A DNA stretch of 64,000 bases from Guyparkeria sp. WRN-7 (GCF_001641825.1 NZ_LRFH01000003.1:62001-126000); one strand, 5' to 3'; numbered from the stretch's first letter, positions 55,517 to 64,000 are shown. Notes: generated from the sequence alone by a model not told the origin. Numbers and translations: made by a program.

Positions 55517-56479
55517 ATGATCCCAACGCCGAGACCGCCCATGCCCGGACATCCCGTTACGCGCCGACTGACATGGTTGGCATTCGCCACCCTGCTGCCG
55601 ATCGCGGCATCCGCCGAGCCGCAGACCGGTCCCGGGGCGTGTCAGGCCAATCACCGCCTGGTGATCACCGAGGCGCGCATCGGGCACGAGCCCGGTGACG
55701 TCACCGGGCTGCCGACGGCGATCGCCGACCGTCTGGCACGCCGGCTGGAGACGACAGGCCTGCAGGTGGTCGACATCGTCCCGCCGACCCGAAGCGAGGG
55801 GTTGTCCCCGGCGATGGACGCCTTCTCCCGCCATGCCGCGCCCTACTTCCTGCGCCTCGCCGCCAGCGACGTGGGCACCCAGGGGCGGCCCTCCGCATTC
55901 GTGCTGCTGCCCGATCAATACCAGCCCCGCGCGGGTCAGCTGTCGGCCACCCTGGACGACGGCGCGCAGGGCGCCCGACTGGGCGACTGGCAATTCGACC
56001 TCGAGCCTGCCGACGGCAAACCGTACTCCCCCGAAGCCGACGCGCAGGCCGGCGCCTTCTGGCAGAGCGACTGGGGCGAGGCACTCGACGCAGGTGTCGA
56101 GCGCCTCGCCGTGGAGGTTCTCGCCACGCTGCACTGCCGCCCCCTGGTCGGGCGGGTGCTCTCCACACAGGCGCGCGGCAGCATGATCGACCTGCATGTC
56201 GATCTGGGTCGGGAAGATGGTCTGCGCGCCGGGGATCGGCTCACGGTGATCGATCCGGGCATGCCGGCCGACTGGCTGGGCGTCAATCTCTTGACTCGAC
56301 CGACGCTGGAAACCACCGCCGGGCCCGTTCGTGAACCCCGTTCACAGGGGGACGCCCGGGTCACCTATCTGGGCCAACGCGACAGCACGCTGCGCTACAC
56401 TGGCCGGCATGCGGTGGAAAGCGGCGACCTGGTGCAGGTCAAGCCGCGGCGCGACCGACTCAAGCGCCTGCCAAACTGA
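55517..56479 (+). CDS. Exported protein, FlgT-like C-terminal fold (tentative)
   Basis: 320 residues with a signal peptide ending near ASA. A first domain (LVITEARIGHEPGDVTGLPTAIADRLARRLETTGLQVVDI) looks like the domains of proteins that form strand-helix repeats in the periplasm, and the C-terminal LVGRVLSTQARGSMIDLHVDLGREDGLRAGDRLTVI and GARVTYLG-type strands resemble the C-terminal SH3-like barrel of FlgT flagellar proteins. No flagellar gene is nearby, so the function is uncertain. No clear ribosome-binding site at 55517; ATG 55541 is an alternative. Converges on metZ with an 18 bp gap. Confidence 0.5.
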   Translation: MIPTPRPPMPGHPVTRRLTWLAFATLLPIAASAEPQTGPGACQANHRLVITEARIGHEPGDVTGLPTAIADRLARRLETTGLQVVDIVPPTRSEGLSPAMDAFSRHAAPYFLRLAASDVGTQGRPSAFVLLPDQYQPRAGQLSATLDDGAQGARLGDWQFDLEPADGKPYSPEADAQAGAFWQSDWGEALDAGVERLAVEVLATLHCRPLVGRVLSTQARGSMIDLHVDLGREDGLRAGDRLTVIDPGMPADWLGVNLLTRPTLETTAGPVREPRSQGDARVTYLGQRDSTLRYTGRHAVESGDLVQVKPRRDRLKRLPN

Positions 56480-56497
56480 CGCGCCCCGGCGACCGGA

Positions 56498-57703
56498 TCA
56501 GTCGATCTGCTCGCCCAGGCCGCGCGTCAGGTCGGCGATGATGTCCTGAGGGTCCTCGAGGCCGACCGACAGGCGCACCAGTCCCTCGTCGATACCCGCC
56601 TCGGCGCGTGCCTCCGGCGACAGTCGACCGTGGGTGGTGCTGGCCGGGTGGGTGATGGTGGTCTTGGTGTCGCCGAGGTTGGCGGTGATCGAGAGCATCC
56701 GCGTACCGTTGATCACCTTCCACGCCGCCTCGCGGCCGCCCTCGACCACGAAGGAAACGATCGCGCCGGGTCCGGTCTGCTGCGCGGCGATGATCTCCGC
56801 CTGCGGGTGATCGGGCAGCCCCGGGAAATGCACCCGGGCGACGCTGGGATGCGCCACCAGCCAGTCGGCCACCTCGCGGGCGTGGCGGCTGTGGGCCTCC
56901 ATCCGCAGGTTGAGCGTCTCCAGCCCCTTGGCGAAGATCCAGGCGTTGAACGGCGCCATGGTCGGCCCGCAGGTACGCAGGAAACCACGCACCTCCTTGC
57001 CGACGCGTTCGGCATCGCCGACCACCGCCCCGCCGATCGCGCGCCCCTGACCGTCGAGGAACTTGGTCGCCGAGTGGATCACGATGTCCGCCCCCAGGGT
57101 CAGCGGTCGCTGCAGCGCCGGGGTGCAGAAGCAGTTGTCGACCACCAGGGCCGCGTCACGCGCATGGGCTAGATCGGCCAGGCGGCGGATGTCCGCGACC
57201 TCGGTCAGCGGGTTCGACGGCGTTTCGATGAACAGCATGCGAGTGCGCTCGCCGACCGCCGCCTCCCACTGCGACCAGTCGGTCAGGTTCACCCAGTGGA
57301 CCACCAGGCCGAACTTGGCCATGTACTTGTCGAACAGCACCTTGGTGGTACCGAACACCTGGCGGGCGATCACGACCTCGTCACCGGCCTCGCACAGCGC
57401 CATGACCGTCGAGAGGATGGCCGACATGCCCGAGGCGGTGGCCACGCAGTCCTCGCCGCCTTCCATCACGGCAAGGCGCTCCTCGAAGATGCGCGTGGTC
57501 GGGTTGGTGAACCGAGCATAGATGTTGCCCGGCTCGTCGCCGGCGAAGCGCGCGGCGGCCTGCTCGGCCGACTCAAAGGTAAAGCTCGAGGTCGTGAAGA
57601 TCGGCTCGCCGTGCTCGCGTTCGGGCGTCGGGTGGTGCCCCGTGCGGATGGCCTGGGTCGCAAGCGACCAGTCGTTTTCGGGACGGCGGTTCGAATCGGT
57701 CAT
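56498..57703 (-). CDS. metZ: O-succinylhomoserine sulfhydrylase
   Basis: 401 residues from ATG 57703. A PLP-dependent Cys/Met-metabolism enzyme: YARFTNPTTRIFEERLAVMEGGEDCVATASGMSAI, VVDNCFCTPALQRPLTLGADIVIHSATKFLDGQGRAIGG (the Lys binds PLP) and the C-terminal TKTTITHPASTTHGRLSPEAR are typical of MetZ rather than MetB. It makes homocysteine from O-succinylhomoserine and sulfide. The frame is open upstream but the homology begins here. Confidence 0.93.
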   Translation of the reverse strand: MTDSNRRPENDWSLATQAIRTGHHPTPEREHGEPIFTTSSFTFESAEQAAARFAGDEPGNIYARFTNPTTRIFEERLAVMEGGEDCVATASGMSAILSTVMALCEAGDEVVIARQVFGTTKVLFDKYMAKFGLVVHWVNLTDWSQWEAAVGERTRMLFIETPSNPLTEVADIRRLADLAHARDAALVVDNCFCTPALQRPLTLGADIVIHSATKFLDGQGRAIGGAVVGDAERVGKEVRGFLRTCGPTMAPFNAWIFAKGLETLNLRMEAHSRHAREVADWLVAHPSVARVHFPGLPDHPQAEIIAAQQTGPGAIVSFVVEGGREAAWKVINGTRMLSITANLGDTKTTITHPASTTHGRLSPEARAEAGIDEGLVRLSVGLEDPQDIIADLTRGLGEQID

Positions 57704-57734
57704 GAGTATCCGGTGCAGGTCAGTCGGGCCCGGC

Positions 57735-58082
57735 TCAGCGGGCGTTGAAGAAATGCCAGGCGAGGTTGTCGAACTCGGTGATCTCGGCGAGCAGGCGGTC
57801 GGTATCCTCTTCGAGCTCGAGGAACTGGTGTTCGGCCAGTGGTGCCATCGAGCAGTTCTCCGGCGGCGTGCCGAATTGCTCGAGGAGCTCGCGCATCTGC
57901 GGCAGGAATTTCCACTGCAGCCACTCCTCGAACGCCAGGGTGTCGAAGCAGAACGGGTTGGGGCTGGCCAGCGCCTCCTCACTGGGCCGCTCGTCGGACC
58001 AGAGGCCGGCCTGCTGCATCTCGTGGGCGATGTGCTCGAGTTGGCGCAGCATCTGATCGGTGCTGGGGCGAACGTTTTCCAT
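57735..58082 (-). CDS. YqcC-family protein
   Basis: 115 residues, helical. PFCFDTLAFEEWLQWKFLPQMRELLE is diagnostic of the YqcC (DUF446) family, whose function is not known; in E. coli it lies near pseudouridine synthase genes, here between metZ (31 bp downstream) and thiD (17 bp upstream). The three may be co-transcribed. Confidence 0.9.
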   Translation of the reverse strand: MENVRPSTDQMLRQLEHIAHEMQQAGLWSDERPSEEALASPNPFCFDTLAFEEWLQWKFLPQMRELLEQFGTPPENCSMAPLAEHQFLELEEDTDRLLAEITEFDNLAWHFFNAR

Positions 58083-58099
58083 CGCGTCCTCTCGGTCGT

Positions 58100-58960
58100 T
58101 CAGTGTACTCGCGAGGAGCCCGGAGGCTCGTCGTTCATGTCGGCGCCGCCTTCGTCGTCGGCCCAGAACAAGCGATGCGGCACCAGTTGGCCGCGGCCGA
58201 TGGCCGCCGCGTGCATCAGGGTCTGGTGGGTGTACTCGAGGGCCTCGTGGACCGCGTTGATCGGGTCACTGCCCTGGGCGATCAGGCCGGCGATCGCCGA
58301 GGAAAGCGTGCACCCCGAGCCGTGGAACTTGCCGGCCAGGCGCTCGTAGACGAAGCGGCGCGGTGGCTCCACGCCGAACAGCCAGTTCTCGACCTTCTCG
58401 CCCGGCTCGTCGCCGCCCTTGAGGAGCACGTACTCGGCGCCCAGCGCCGAGAGCATGGCACCACGCTCCTCGAGATCGCGAGCATCCGGCGCCAGCACAC
58501 GGCCCTCGTGGGCATTGGGCGTCGCGATGGTGGCGCGTGGGAACAGGTGCTCGGCGATCGCCGCGGCCACGGCATTGTCGCCCAGCGAGCCGCCTCCGCC
58601 GGCAACCAGTACCGGATCGAGCACCACCGGGATCTCCGGGTGGCGCGCCAGCACCGTGGCGACCGCTTCGACCAGTTCGACGGTGCCGAGCATGCCGATC
58701 TTGATCGCACCGACCGGCATGTCGTTGAGCACCGCCAGCGACTGGTCGATCACCAGCTTGGGGTCGCTGGGCACGAAGCCGTGCACGTTGACCGTGTCCT
58801 GAACGGTCAGGGCCGTGATGGCCGTCGCCGGATGCACCCCCTGGCTGACGATCGCCTCGATGTCCGCGTGAATGCCCGCCCCACCGCTCGGGTCGTGACC
58901 GGCAATCGCGAGGACGACGGGAACCTCGGGGAGGTCGTTGAGCGTCTGTCTGCTTTCCAT
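58100..58960 (-). CDS. thiD: Hydroxymethylpyrimidine/phosphomethylpyrimidine kinase
   Basis: 286 residues. Ribokinase-fold motifs: LAIAGHDPSGGAGIHADIEAI, the IKIGMLGTVELVEAVA and VVLDPVLVAGGGGSLGDNA segments, and the catalytic loop KFHGSGCTLSSAIAGLIA. It phosphorylates the pyrimidine half of thiamine twice. A short acidic tail follows the enzyme core. No THI-box (TPP riboswitch) sequence is visible in the 152 bp upstream. Confidence 0.94.
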   Translation of the reverse strand: MESRQTLNDLPEVPVVLAIAGHDPSGGAGIHADIEAIVSQGVHPATAITALTVQDTVNVHGFVPSDPKLVIDQSLAVLNDMPVGAIKIGMLGTVELVEAVATVLARHPEIPVVLDPVLVAGGGGSLGDNAVAAAIAEHLFPRATIATPNAHEGRVLAPDARDLEERGAMLSALGAEYVLLKGGDEPGEKVENWLFGVEPPRRFVYERLAGKFHGSGCTLSSAIAGLIAQGSDPINAVHEALEYTHQTLMHAAAIGRGQLVPHRLFWADDEGGADMNDEPPGSSRVH

Positions 58961-59112
58961 CTGGTGCTAAGCTCCCTCGAACGATGATGCATGCCGTGGC
59001 GGCACCGGCACGCCGCTGCGCGCCGGGCTCGACATCATAACGCAGCCAGCGCCGCTGACATCGACCCGATGCCAAGCCTGCCAATCACCCCGCACGAGGA
59101 CCTCATCACGCG

Positions 59113-60468
59113 ATGATGCCCCTGAAGCCCGCCGAATGGATTCGCCCGGTCAAGCGCTGGATCTGGCACGACCGCCCGACCGGCAATCTGACCCGTTTTG
59201 CCCAGCGCCTGACCCGCGCGTTCCTCAACGTGATGTCCTCGGCCTCCCGCGGTGACCTGCAGCTCAACGCCATGAGCCTCTCCTACACCACGCTGCTGTC
59301 GATGGTGCCGCTGCTCGCCGTCACCTTCTCCGTGCTCAAGGCGTTCGGCTCGTCGGCCGTGATCGAGCCGTTTCTGCTCTCGCTGATGGCGCCGCTGGGC
59401 GATGCCGCGGACGAACTGACGCTGCGCATCCTGTCCTTCGTCGACAACATTCGTGTCGGCGTGCTGGGCGCGGTGGGCGTCGCCCTGCTCTTCTACACCG
59501 TCATCGCCCTGATGCAGAAGATCGAGCGGGTCTTCAACCGCATCTGGCACGTCCACCAGATGCGCTCGATGTCGGCGCGGTTCGCCAACTACCTCTCGGT
59601 GCTCATGGTCGGCCCGGTGCTGGTGATCGCCGCCGGCAGCCTGACCGCCACACTGCTGGCCGCGCCGGTGATCCGCGACTTCGCCGAACTGTCGATCCTG
59701 GCGACGATCCTCAAGTGGCTGGGCTACCTGGTGCCGCTGGCGATCTGGACCGGGGCGTTCGCCTTCCTCTACCTGTTTATCCCCAACACCCGCGTGAAGG
59801 CCAGCTCGGCACTGGTCGGCGGGCTGGTCGCCGCCGTGCTGTGGAACCTGCTCGGGCTGGTATTCGGCGGCCTGATCGCCGGGTCGACCAGCTACACGGC
59901 CGTCTATTCGGCTTTCGCCTCGCTGGTGCTGTTCCTGGTCTGGCTGCAGATCGCGTGGATGATCGTGCTGGTCGGGGCCGGCATCAGCTACGGCTGGCAG
60001 CACAGCGACCGCCTGAGTCTGAGCGAGGACAAGGGCATCCATCCCAATCAGCGCCTCGTCGCCGCCATCGTCCTGCTCGACGAGATCGAGCGGCGTTTCG
60101 AGGCCGGGGCCGCACCGCCGGATCGGGATCGGCTGGTCGAGCGCATCGGCCGATACCCGACGCTGGCACCGGTGTGGGTCGACCCGCTCTTGGAAAAGCT
60201 CGTCGAGGCGGAATTGCTGCGCGTGACCGAACCGGAGGATGCCACCTGCTTCCTGCCGGCCCGGCCGGGGTCGTCGATCACGCTCGAGGAGGTCGAGAAC
60301 GCCGTCGAAGGGAATGCGCCGGACCTGCCGGCCGCCCTGCTCGAGGAAATCCCCGCGCTGGCGCGGTTCGGTGAGCACCAGCGGGAATGGCAGGCCGAGC
60401 TGGGCCGGACGTCCCTGTCGGCGCGGGATCAGTCCGAGGCGTCTTCCGGGGAGGCGCCCCGCCAGTAG
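59113..60468 (+). CDS. YihY/UPF0761 family inner membrane protein
   Basis: 451 residues. Six membrane helices in the first ~300 residues with the family motifs SLSYTTLLSMVPLLAVTFSVL, RVFNRIWHVHQMRSMSARFANYLSVL and FLYLFIPNTRVKASSALVGGLVAAVLWNL. The C-terminal ~140 residues are a soluble domain (winged-helix-like, APPDRDRLVERIGRYPTLAPVWVDPLLEKLVEAELL). Once annotated as RNase BN, now regarded as a membrane protein of unknown role. Its last 40 bp overlap the end of the convergent cobalamin gene. Confidence 0.88.
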   Translation: MMPLKPAEWIRPVKRWIWHDRPTGNLTRFAQRLTRAFLNVMSSASRGDLQLNAMSLSYTTLLSMVPLLAVTFSVLKAFGSSAVIEPFLLSLMAPLGDAADELTLRILSFVDNIRVGVLGAVGVALLFYTVIALMQKIERVFNRIWHVHQMRSMSARFANYLSVLMVGPVLVIAAGSLTATLLAAPVIRDFAELSILATILKWLGYLVPLAIWTGAFAFLYLFIPNTRVKASSALVGGLVAAVLWNLLGLVFGGLIAGSTSYTAVYSAFASLVLFLVWLQIAWMIVLVGAGISYGWQHSDRLSLSEDKGIHPNQRLVAAIVLLDEIERRFEAGAAPPDRDRLVERIGRYPTLAPVWVDPLLEKLVEAELLRVTEPEDATCFLPARPGSSITLEEVENAVEGNAPDLPAALLEEIPALARFGEHQREWQAELGRTSLSARDQSEASSGEAPRQ

Positions 60469-61010
60469 ACGGTGTGCTCACCTGACGGGTCGAGCAGGCG
60501 GGCAAACACGAACCAGGCGTCCGAGAGGCGATTGAGGTAGGTGGCCAGGGCGGCGCTCTCGTCGCCCTCGCACCAGGCCCAGGCGAGTCGCTCGGCTCGA
60601 CGCGTGCCGGTACGGGCCAGATGCGCCCGCGCCATGGCCTCGCTGCCGCCCGGCAGGATGAATTCGCGCAGCGGCGGCAGATCGCGATTGGCCGCCTCGA
60701 CCCAGGCCTCCAGCCGCTCGAGCGAAGGCAGCTGCGCCGGCTCGGCCATCGCGCCCATGGCGACGAATCCACCCAGATCGAAAATCGCCTGCTGCTGCTC
60801 GCGGACGAAACCCAGCAACCGGGGCTCACCGGCCAGCGAGACGGCCAGCGAGCCGAGACGCGCGTTGAGCTCGTCGAGCTCGCCCAGCAGTTCGATGGCA
60901 ACGTCCTGCTTGGGCAGCCGGCTGCCGTCGGCCAGTCCCGTCTCGCCACGATCACCGCTGCGGGTGACGACGCGCGACAGGCGGGGACGATCGTCGTTCG
61001 ACTCGGCCAT
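60429..61010 (-). CDS. PduO-type cob(I)alamin adenosyltransferase
   Basis: 193 residues. The PduO signature is present: TRSGDRGETGLADGSRLPKQDVAIELLGELDELNARLGSLAV at the N-terminus (ATP site), and LARTGTRRAERLAWAWCEG...YLNRLSDAWFVFARLLD at the end (cobalamin site; the usual RR-AER and YLNRLSD motifs). It makes adenosylcobalamin from cob(I)alamin and ATP. Start ATG 61010 follows the stop of the upstream membrane-protein gene by one base, so coupled. Its 3' end overlaps the convergent YihY gene. Confidence 0.92.
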   Translation of the reverse strand: MAESNDDRPRLSRVVTRSGDRGETGLADGSRLPKQDVAIELLGELDELNARLGSLAVSLAGEPRLLGFVREQQQAIFDLGGFVAMGAMAEPAQLPSLERLEAWVEAANRDLPPLREFILPGGSEAMARAHLARTGTRRAERLAWAWCEGDESAALATYLNRLSDAWFVFARLLDPSGEHTVYWRGASPEDASD

Positions 61011-61011
61011 G

Positions 61012-61542
61012 TCAGCCGGCCTGCGGCTCGCTGCCCGGCACGTCGGTGGGCCAGTCGAGCGGACGACCGGCGACGACCTGGAGGGCAAAGGCGAGGATCG
61101 CCGCTACCCCGTAGAGCAACCCCGCGACCACGCCCATATCGACGATGCCGTGCCACGGCTGCGGCAACTGGCTGACCAGCAGCACCAGCGTCACCACCCC
61201 GGCAGTCACGGAAAGCGCGACGATGCGGCGCTTTTTCGTCGCGTGGATGAAGCCCATGCAGTAGAGCGGCGCGAGAAGCACGTGCCAGCCCACCGGGTGA
61301 TGCGACAGGTGCACGGCCCGGGCCACCACGCGCGGCGAGAAGCCCTTCTGGAAGCCCTTGTAGCCCTCGCTGTAGACCATGAACACCATCCAGACGGCAA
61401 AGAAGGCCCAGTGCCACCAGGCCCAGGGTACCTCCCAGGCGGCAACGGCATAGAACGACAGGCGGTAGATGGCCCAGAGCAGCAGCGCGCACAGACCCAG
61501 CACGCCCCAGACCGCTCCGATGACACCCAGTTGCTTGTTCAC
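61012..61542 (-). CDS. Conserved-looking membrane protein of unknown function
   Basis: 176 residues from a GTG start with GGGAGAG about eight bases upstream. Four predicted membrane helices; a conserved-looking VYSEGYKGFQKGFSPRVVARAVHL loop follows helix 2 and HPVGWHVLLAPLYCMGFIHATKKRRIV precedes helix 3. I do not know the family. The open frame continues far upstream across the nth region but the site at 61542 decides the start. The stop lies next to the start of the cobalamin adenosyltransferase gene (TGAC-ATG), so they are one operon. Confidence 0.65.
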   Translation of the reverse strand: MNKQLGVIGAVWGVLGLCALLLWAIYRLSFYAVAAWEVPWAWWHWAFFAVWMVFMVYSEGYKGFQKGFSPRVVARAVHLSHHPVGWHVLLAPLYCMGFIHATKKRRIVALSVTAGVVTLVLLVSQLPQPWHGIVDMGVVAGLLYGVAAILAFALQVVAGRPLDWPTDVPGSEPQAG

Positions 61543-61605
61543 GTATCGACTCTCCCGGACCCGTTGTCCGTCTGACGGTTCTTTGGCAAGGGCGCGGAGT
61601 TTATC

Positions 61606-62322
61606 ATGCACGCCTCCACCCGATCCCCGAGTGACCCGGACTGCATGAACCCCCGCACCCGACGCGAGATGTTCGAGCGCTTCAAGCGCCAACGCCCCGA
61701 ACCCACCACCGAACTCGAGTACTCGACTCCCTTCGAGCTGCTGGTCGCGGTGGTGCTCTCCGCGCAGGCCACCGATGCGGGCGTGAACAAGGCGACCCGC
61801 CCGCTGTTCAAGCGAGCCAACACCCCGCGGGCGATCCTCGACCTGGGCCTGGAGGAACTGACCGAGGCGATCCGCACCATCGGCCTGTACAAGACCAAGG
61901 CGAAGAACGTCTACGCGCTTTCCCGCCAGCTGATCGAGAAGCACGACGGCGAGGTGCCGGCCGAGCGCGAGTCCCTCGAGGCCCTGCCCGGGGTGGGACG
62001 CAAGACCGCCAACGTGGTACTGAACACCGTCTTTCGCCAGCCGACCATGGCGGTGGACACCCACATCTTCCGGGTGGCCAACCGCACCGGTCTGGCCAAG
62101 GGCAAGACGGTGCGTGCCGTCGAGGATCGCCTGCTGAAGGTGATTCCGAAGGAATTCCGTATCGACGCCCACCACTGGCTGATCCTGCACGGGCGCTACG
62201 TCTGCAAGGCACGCCGACCGGACTGCGGCGCCTGCATCGTCTGCGACCTGTGCGATTATCGCGACAAGACCGAGGAATGCAGCCCGGAGCTGATCGCCCG
62301 TTACGCCACCGAAGAGACCTGA
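61606..62322 (+). CDS. nth: Endonuclease III
   Basis: 238 residues. HhH-GPD DNA glycosylase/AP lyase: TELEYSTPFELLVAVVLSAQATDAGVNKAT, LEALPGVGRKTANVVLNTVF (helix-hairpin-helix with catalytic Lys) and AVDTHIFRVANRTGLAKG (catalytic Asp). The C-terminal [4Fe-4S] cluster ligands are CKARRPDCGACIVCDLC (C-x6-C-x2-C-x5-C). Removes oxidised pyrimidines. The ATG at 61606 has GGAG six bases upstream; ATG 61645 aligns better with E. coli Nth, so the first 13 residues may or may not be made. Confidence 0.96.
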   Translation: MHASTRSPSDPDCMNPRTRREMFERFKRQRPEPTTELEYSTPFELLVAVVLSAQATDAGVNKATRPLFKRANTPRAILDLGLEELTEAIRTIGLYKTKAKNVYALSRQLIEKHDGEVPAERESLEALPGVGRKTANVVLNTVFRQPTMAVDTHIFRVANRTGLAKGKTVRAVEDRLLKVIPKEFRIDAHHWLILHGRYVCKARRPDCGACIVCDLCDYRDKTEECSPELIARYATEET

Positions 62323-62324
62323 GC

Positions 62325-62756
62325 ATGTACTCCTCCGACCGCCGCAAGATGCGCCAGCCGTTCATCGACGCCTGGACCAAGGGCAAGCAGAAGAAACCGC
62401 TCGCGCCGATCGAACAGATGATCTTCGAGGTGGTGCGCGACCACCCCGAGTATCACTCGCTGCTCGATCAGCCGGAATTCGCCCTCGAGGCCGACTGGCC
62501 GCCGGAGATGGGCGTGACCAACCCCTTCCTGCACATGAGCATGCACCTGTCACTGCGCGAGATGGTGCAGACCGACCGGCCCACGGGTATCCGCTCGGTG
62601 CATGCCGAACTGTCGTTGAAGAAGGCCGATCCGCTCGAAGCCGAGCACGAGATGATCGACTGCCTGGGCGAGGCACTCTGGCAGGCACAACAGAACGGTG
62701 GCCCGCCGGACGAGAAGGCATTGATGCAATGCCTGCAGGACAAGCTCAAGCGCTGA
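62325..62756 (+). CDS. DUF1841-family protein
   Basis: 143 residues. MYSSDRRKMRQPFIDAWTKGKQKKPLAPIEQMIFEVVRDHPEYHSLLD and the NPFLHMSMHLSLREMVQTDRPTGIR block are the DUF1841 signature, a family of unknown function commonly found beside nth in gammaproteobacteria. Highly helical, no signal. It starts two bases after the nth stop, so they are one operon. Confidence 0.9.
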   Translation: MYSSDRRKMRQPFIDAWTKGKQKKPLAPIEQMIFEVVRDHPEYHSLLDQPEFALEADWPPEMGVTNPFLHMSMHLSLREMVQTDRPTGIRSVHAELSLKKADPLEAEHEMIDCLGEALWQAQQNGGPPDEKALMQCLQDKLKR

Positions 62757-62757
62757 G

Positions 62758-62773
62758 CCCGAGCTTCCTCGGG
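62758..62773. terminator. Stem-loop between convergent DUF1841 and YcgN genes
   Basis: CCCGAG-CTTC-CTCGGG, a 6 bp stem with a four-base loop, fills the 17 bp gap between the two convergent stops. It has no T run but could act for both genes. Confidence 0.5.
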
Positions 62774-63244
62774 TCAGTCGCTCTCCTCGAGCGGCCAGTC
62801 GACCACGTGGGCCTCCCAGTCGATCGACTCGCGGTCGGCGTTCTCGGCGATCACTGCCCGACCGGCAACCGAATAGCCGCTTGCCATGGTGCTGCCCGGG
62901 TCGCCCGTGATCAGCGGATGCCACGGCGGCAGATCGCGCCCCTCGGCCACGCGCCGGTAGGCGCAGGTGGGCGGCAGCCAGTCGAATTCCTCGACGTCCT
63001 CGGGTCTGAGCCAGACGCAACCGGGCACGCGCGTCTGGCGGTTGAGATAGTCGGTGCAGCGGCAGGTGCCGGCATCGAGCAGATGACAGGCAACATCCGT
63101 GTAGTAGACATCGCCCCCGTCGTCCTCCACCTTCTCCAGACAGCACTTGGCACAGCCGTCGCAGAGCGATTCCCACTCGGCGGGCGTCATGTCGGTCAGG
63201 CGCTTGGTGCGCCAGAAAGGCGGGCTGTCGTGGCTCATGGTCAT
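62774..63244 (-). CDS. YcgN-family cysteine-cluster protein (UPF0260)
   Basis: 156 residues. [41 protein letters not shown] and [23 protein letters not shown] are the full YcgN/UPF0260 signature with its conserved cysteines, probably binding a metal or Fe-S site. Function unknown. Starts at 63244 (MTMSHD) or 63238; no strong ribosome-binding site. Confidence 0.92.
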   Translation of the reverse strand: MTMSHDSPPFWRTKRLTDMTPAEWESLCDGCAKCCLEKVEDDGGDVYYTDVACHLLDAGTCRCTDYLNRQTRVPGCVWLRPEDVEEFDWLPPTCAYRRVAEGRDLPPWHPLITGDPGSTMASGYSVAGRAVIAENADRESIDWEAHVVDWPLEESD

Positions 63245-63353
63245 GCTCGAGTGTGGCCCGAGGGGTGCGGCAGGTTAGCACGGCCCACACCGACAGGGTG
63301 TAGGATTAGGATAGTGACTGGATGATGAACAGCGGCAACGGAGACGGACAGGG

Positions 63354-64000
63354 ATGACGCAAGCGGCCCAGAGCAGAACGGTCACCCGGATCGGCAGCGA
63401 GGCGGACATCAACCAGGCCCTGCACTCGGCGCGCAATGCCCGTGTCCAGCGCCTGGGCGAGGTGCTCGTCCAGCGCGGCACCATCTCCCGCGAAACCCTC
63501 GACAAGGCCCTCGAGTCTCTCCGGCATCACCCCGCGATGCATCTGGGCGACTGGCTGGTCGAGAACAAGATCATCTCGCCCGACCAGCTCGAGGAAGCGC
63601 TGTGCTCGCAGCTGGGCATTCCGCAGATCAACCTCGGCTCGTTCACGCCACCACCCGAAGTCGCCGCGCTGATCCCCTACGAAATGGCATTGCGGCTGAA
63701 CGTCCTGCCGCTAGCCCGTCGCAACTCGGTACTGGTGGTGGCCTGCGCCAAGCCCACCGACCAGGAACTGCTCTCGATCCTGCGTTTCTACACCGGCCTG
63801 GGCATCGAGCCGGTACTGGGCTCGGGACACCAGATCACCAGTGCAATCAACCGTGCCTACCGGGTCGAGACCACCGGTGGGGACGTCGGTCAACCGGCGG
63901 CCGAACCCGCGGCGTCCGAGCAGGAACCGGAGATCGAGAACAAGGCCAGCAGCCCGCCGGTGGTCAAGATGGTCAACACCATCCTGATGCAGGCGATCAG
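63354..64000 (+). CDS. GspE/PilB-family secretion or pilus ATPase, N-terminal part (runs off window)
   Basis: Open to the last base (about 215 residues visible). Two tandem MshEN-like segments are seen: RLGEVLVQRGTISRETLDKALESL and HLGDWLVENKIISPDQLEEALCSQLGI, followed by the typical PEVAALIPYEMALRLNVLPLARRNSVLVVACAKP domain and the start of the ATPase (SPPVVKMVNTILMQAI). MshEN motifs bind c-di-GMP in several such ATPases, which would connect with the GGDEF protein at the left end (inference). Walker motifs lie beyond the window. GGAGA lies eight bases before the ATG. Confidence 0.9.
   Translation, partial: MTQAAQSRTVTRIGSEADINQALHSARNARVQRLGEVLVQRGTISRETLDKALESLRHHPAMHLGDWLVENKIISPDQLEEALCSQLGIPQINLGSFTPPPEVAALIPYEMALRLNVLPLARRNSVLVVACAKPTDQELLSILRFYTGLGIEPVLGSGHQITSAINRAYRVETTGGDVGQPAAEPAASEQEPEIENKASSPPVVKMVNTILMQAI

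Noticed and set aside
58961-59112. TPP riboswitch before thiD
   Set aside because: No CTGAGA/ACCTGA THI-box motif in the upstream region.

Overview
The window is a G+C-rich stretch of chromosome from a gammaproteobacterium. The gene pairs prfB-lysS, accA-tilS, panB-panC-folK-pcnB and thiD-YqcC, together with YcgN and DUF1841 proteins, all point there. A caa3-type cytochrome oxidase cluster, a SulP anion transporter and a complete Mrp Na+/H+ antiporter operon would suit an aerobic, salt- or alkali-adapted organism, possibly a Halothiobacillaceae/Ectothiorhodospiraceae-type sulfur oxidiser. That placement is inference; no rRNA is present and I found no tRNA.

Layout. 1-7161 (+): the tail of a hydrolase-like gene, a 1697-residue signalling protein (kinase-like, STAND ATPase, GAF, GGDEF) and a secreted Cys-rich protein. 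7188-13334 (-): a phospholipase-C-like enzyme with an unusual repeat domain, a small orphan gene, a DUF808 membrane protein, then a coupled pair made of a Tat-signal His-rich peptide and an HprK-like kinase fused to PqqD, then a cupin. 13908-21596 (+): eight-gene cytochrome oxidase operon (subunits II and I, SURF1, a CxxxC membrane protein, heme A and heme O synthases, CtaG, SCO) with no subunit III. 21678-33835: accessory genes including SulP, MscS, an MFS transporter, CsbD, a GNAT and a DedA-PAP2 fusion, ending in an A+T-rich island (31180-33880) with an M23 peptidase between diverged direct repeats, a stem-loop array and a nuclease.

33936-45128: core genes, mostly on the minus strand: lysS, prfB (programmed frameshift), tilS, accA, panC, panB, folK and pcnB, with dacB and hsp20 on plus. 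45528-51520 (+): mrpA(B)CDEFG. 51586-64000: gltX with a PAS sensor, metZ, YqcC, thiD, YihY, cobalamin adenosyltransferase, nth, DUF1841, YcgN and the start of a GspE/PilB-type ATPase.

Most noteworthy: (1) the His-rich Tat peptide plus HprK-PqqD pair, which looks like a small peptide-modification system; (2) prfB, whose frameshift site uses UAA where UGA is usual; (3) the stem-loop array and flanking repeats in the foreign island; (4) a DedA-PAP2 fusion whose phosphatase site is erased; (5) a nuclease with a possible PUA/EVE-like C-terminal domain.
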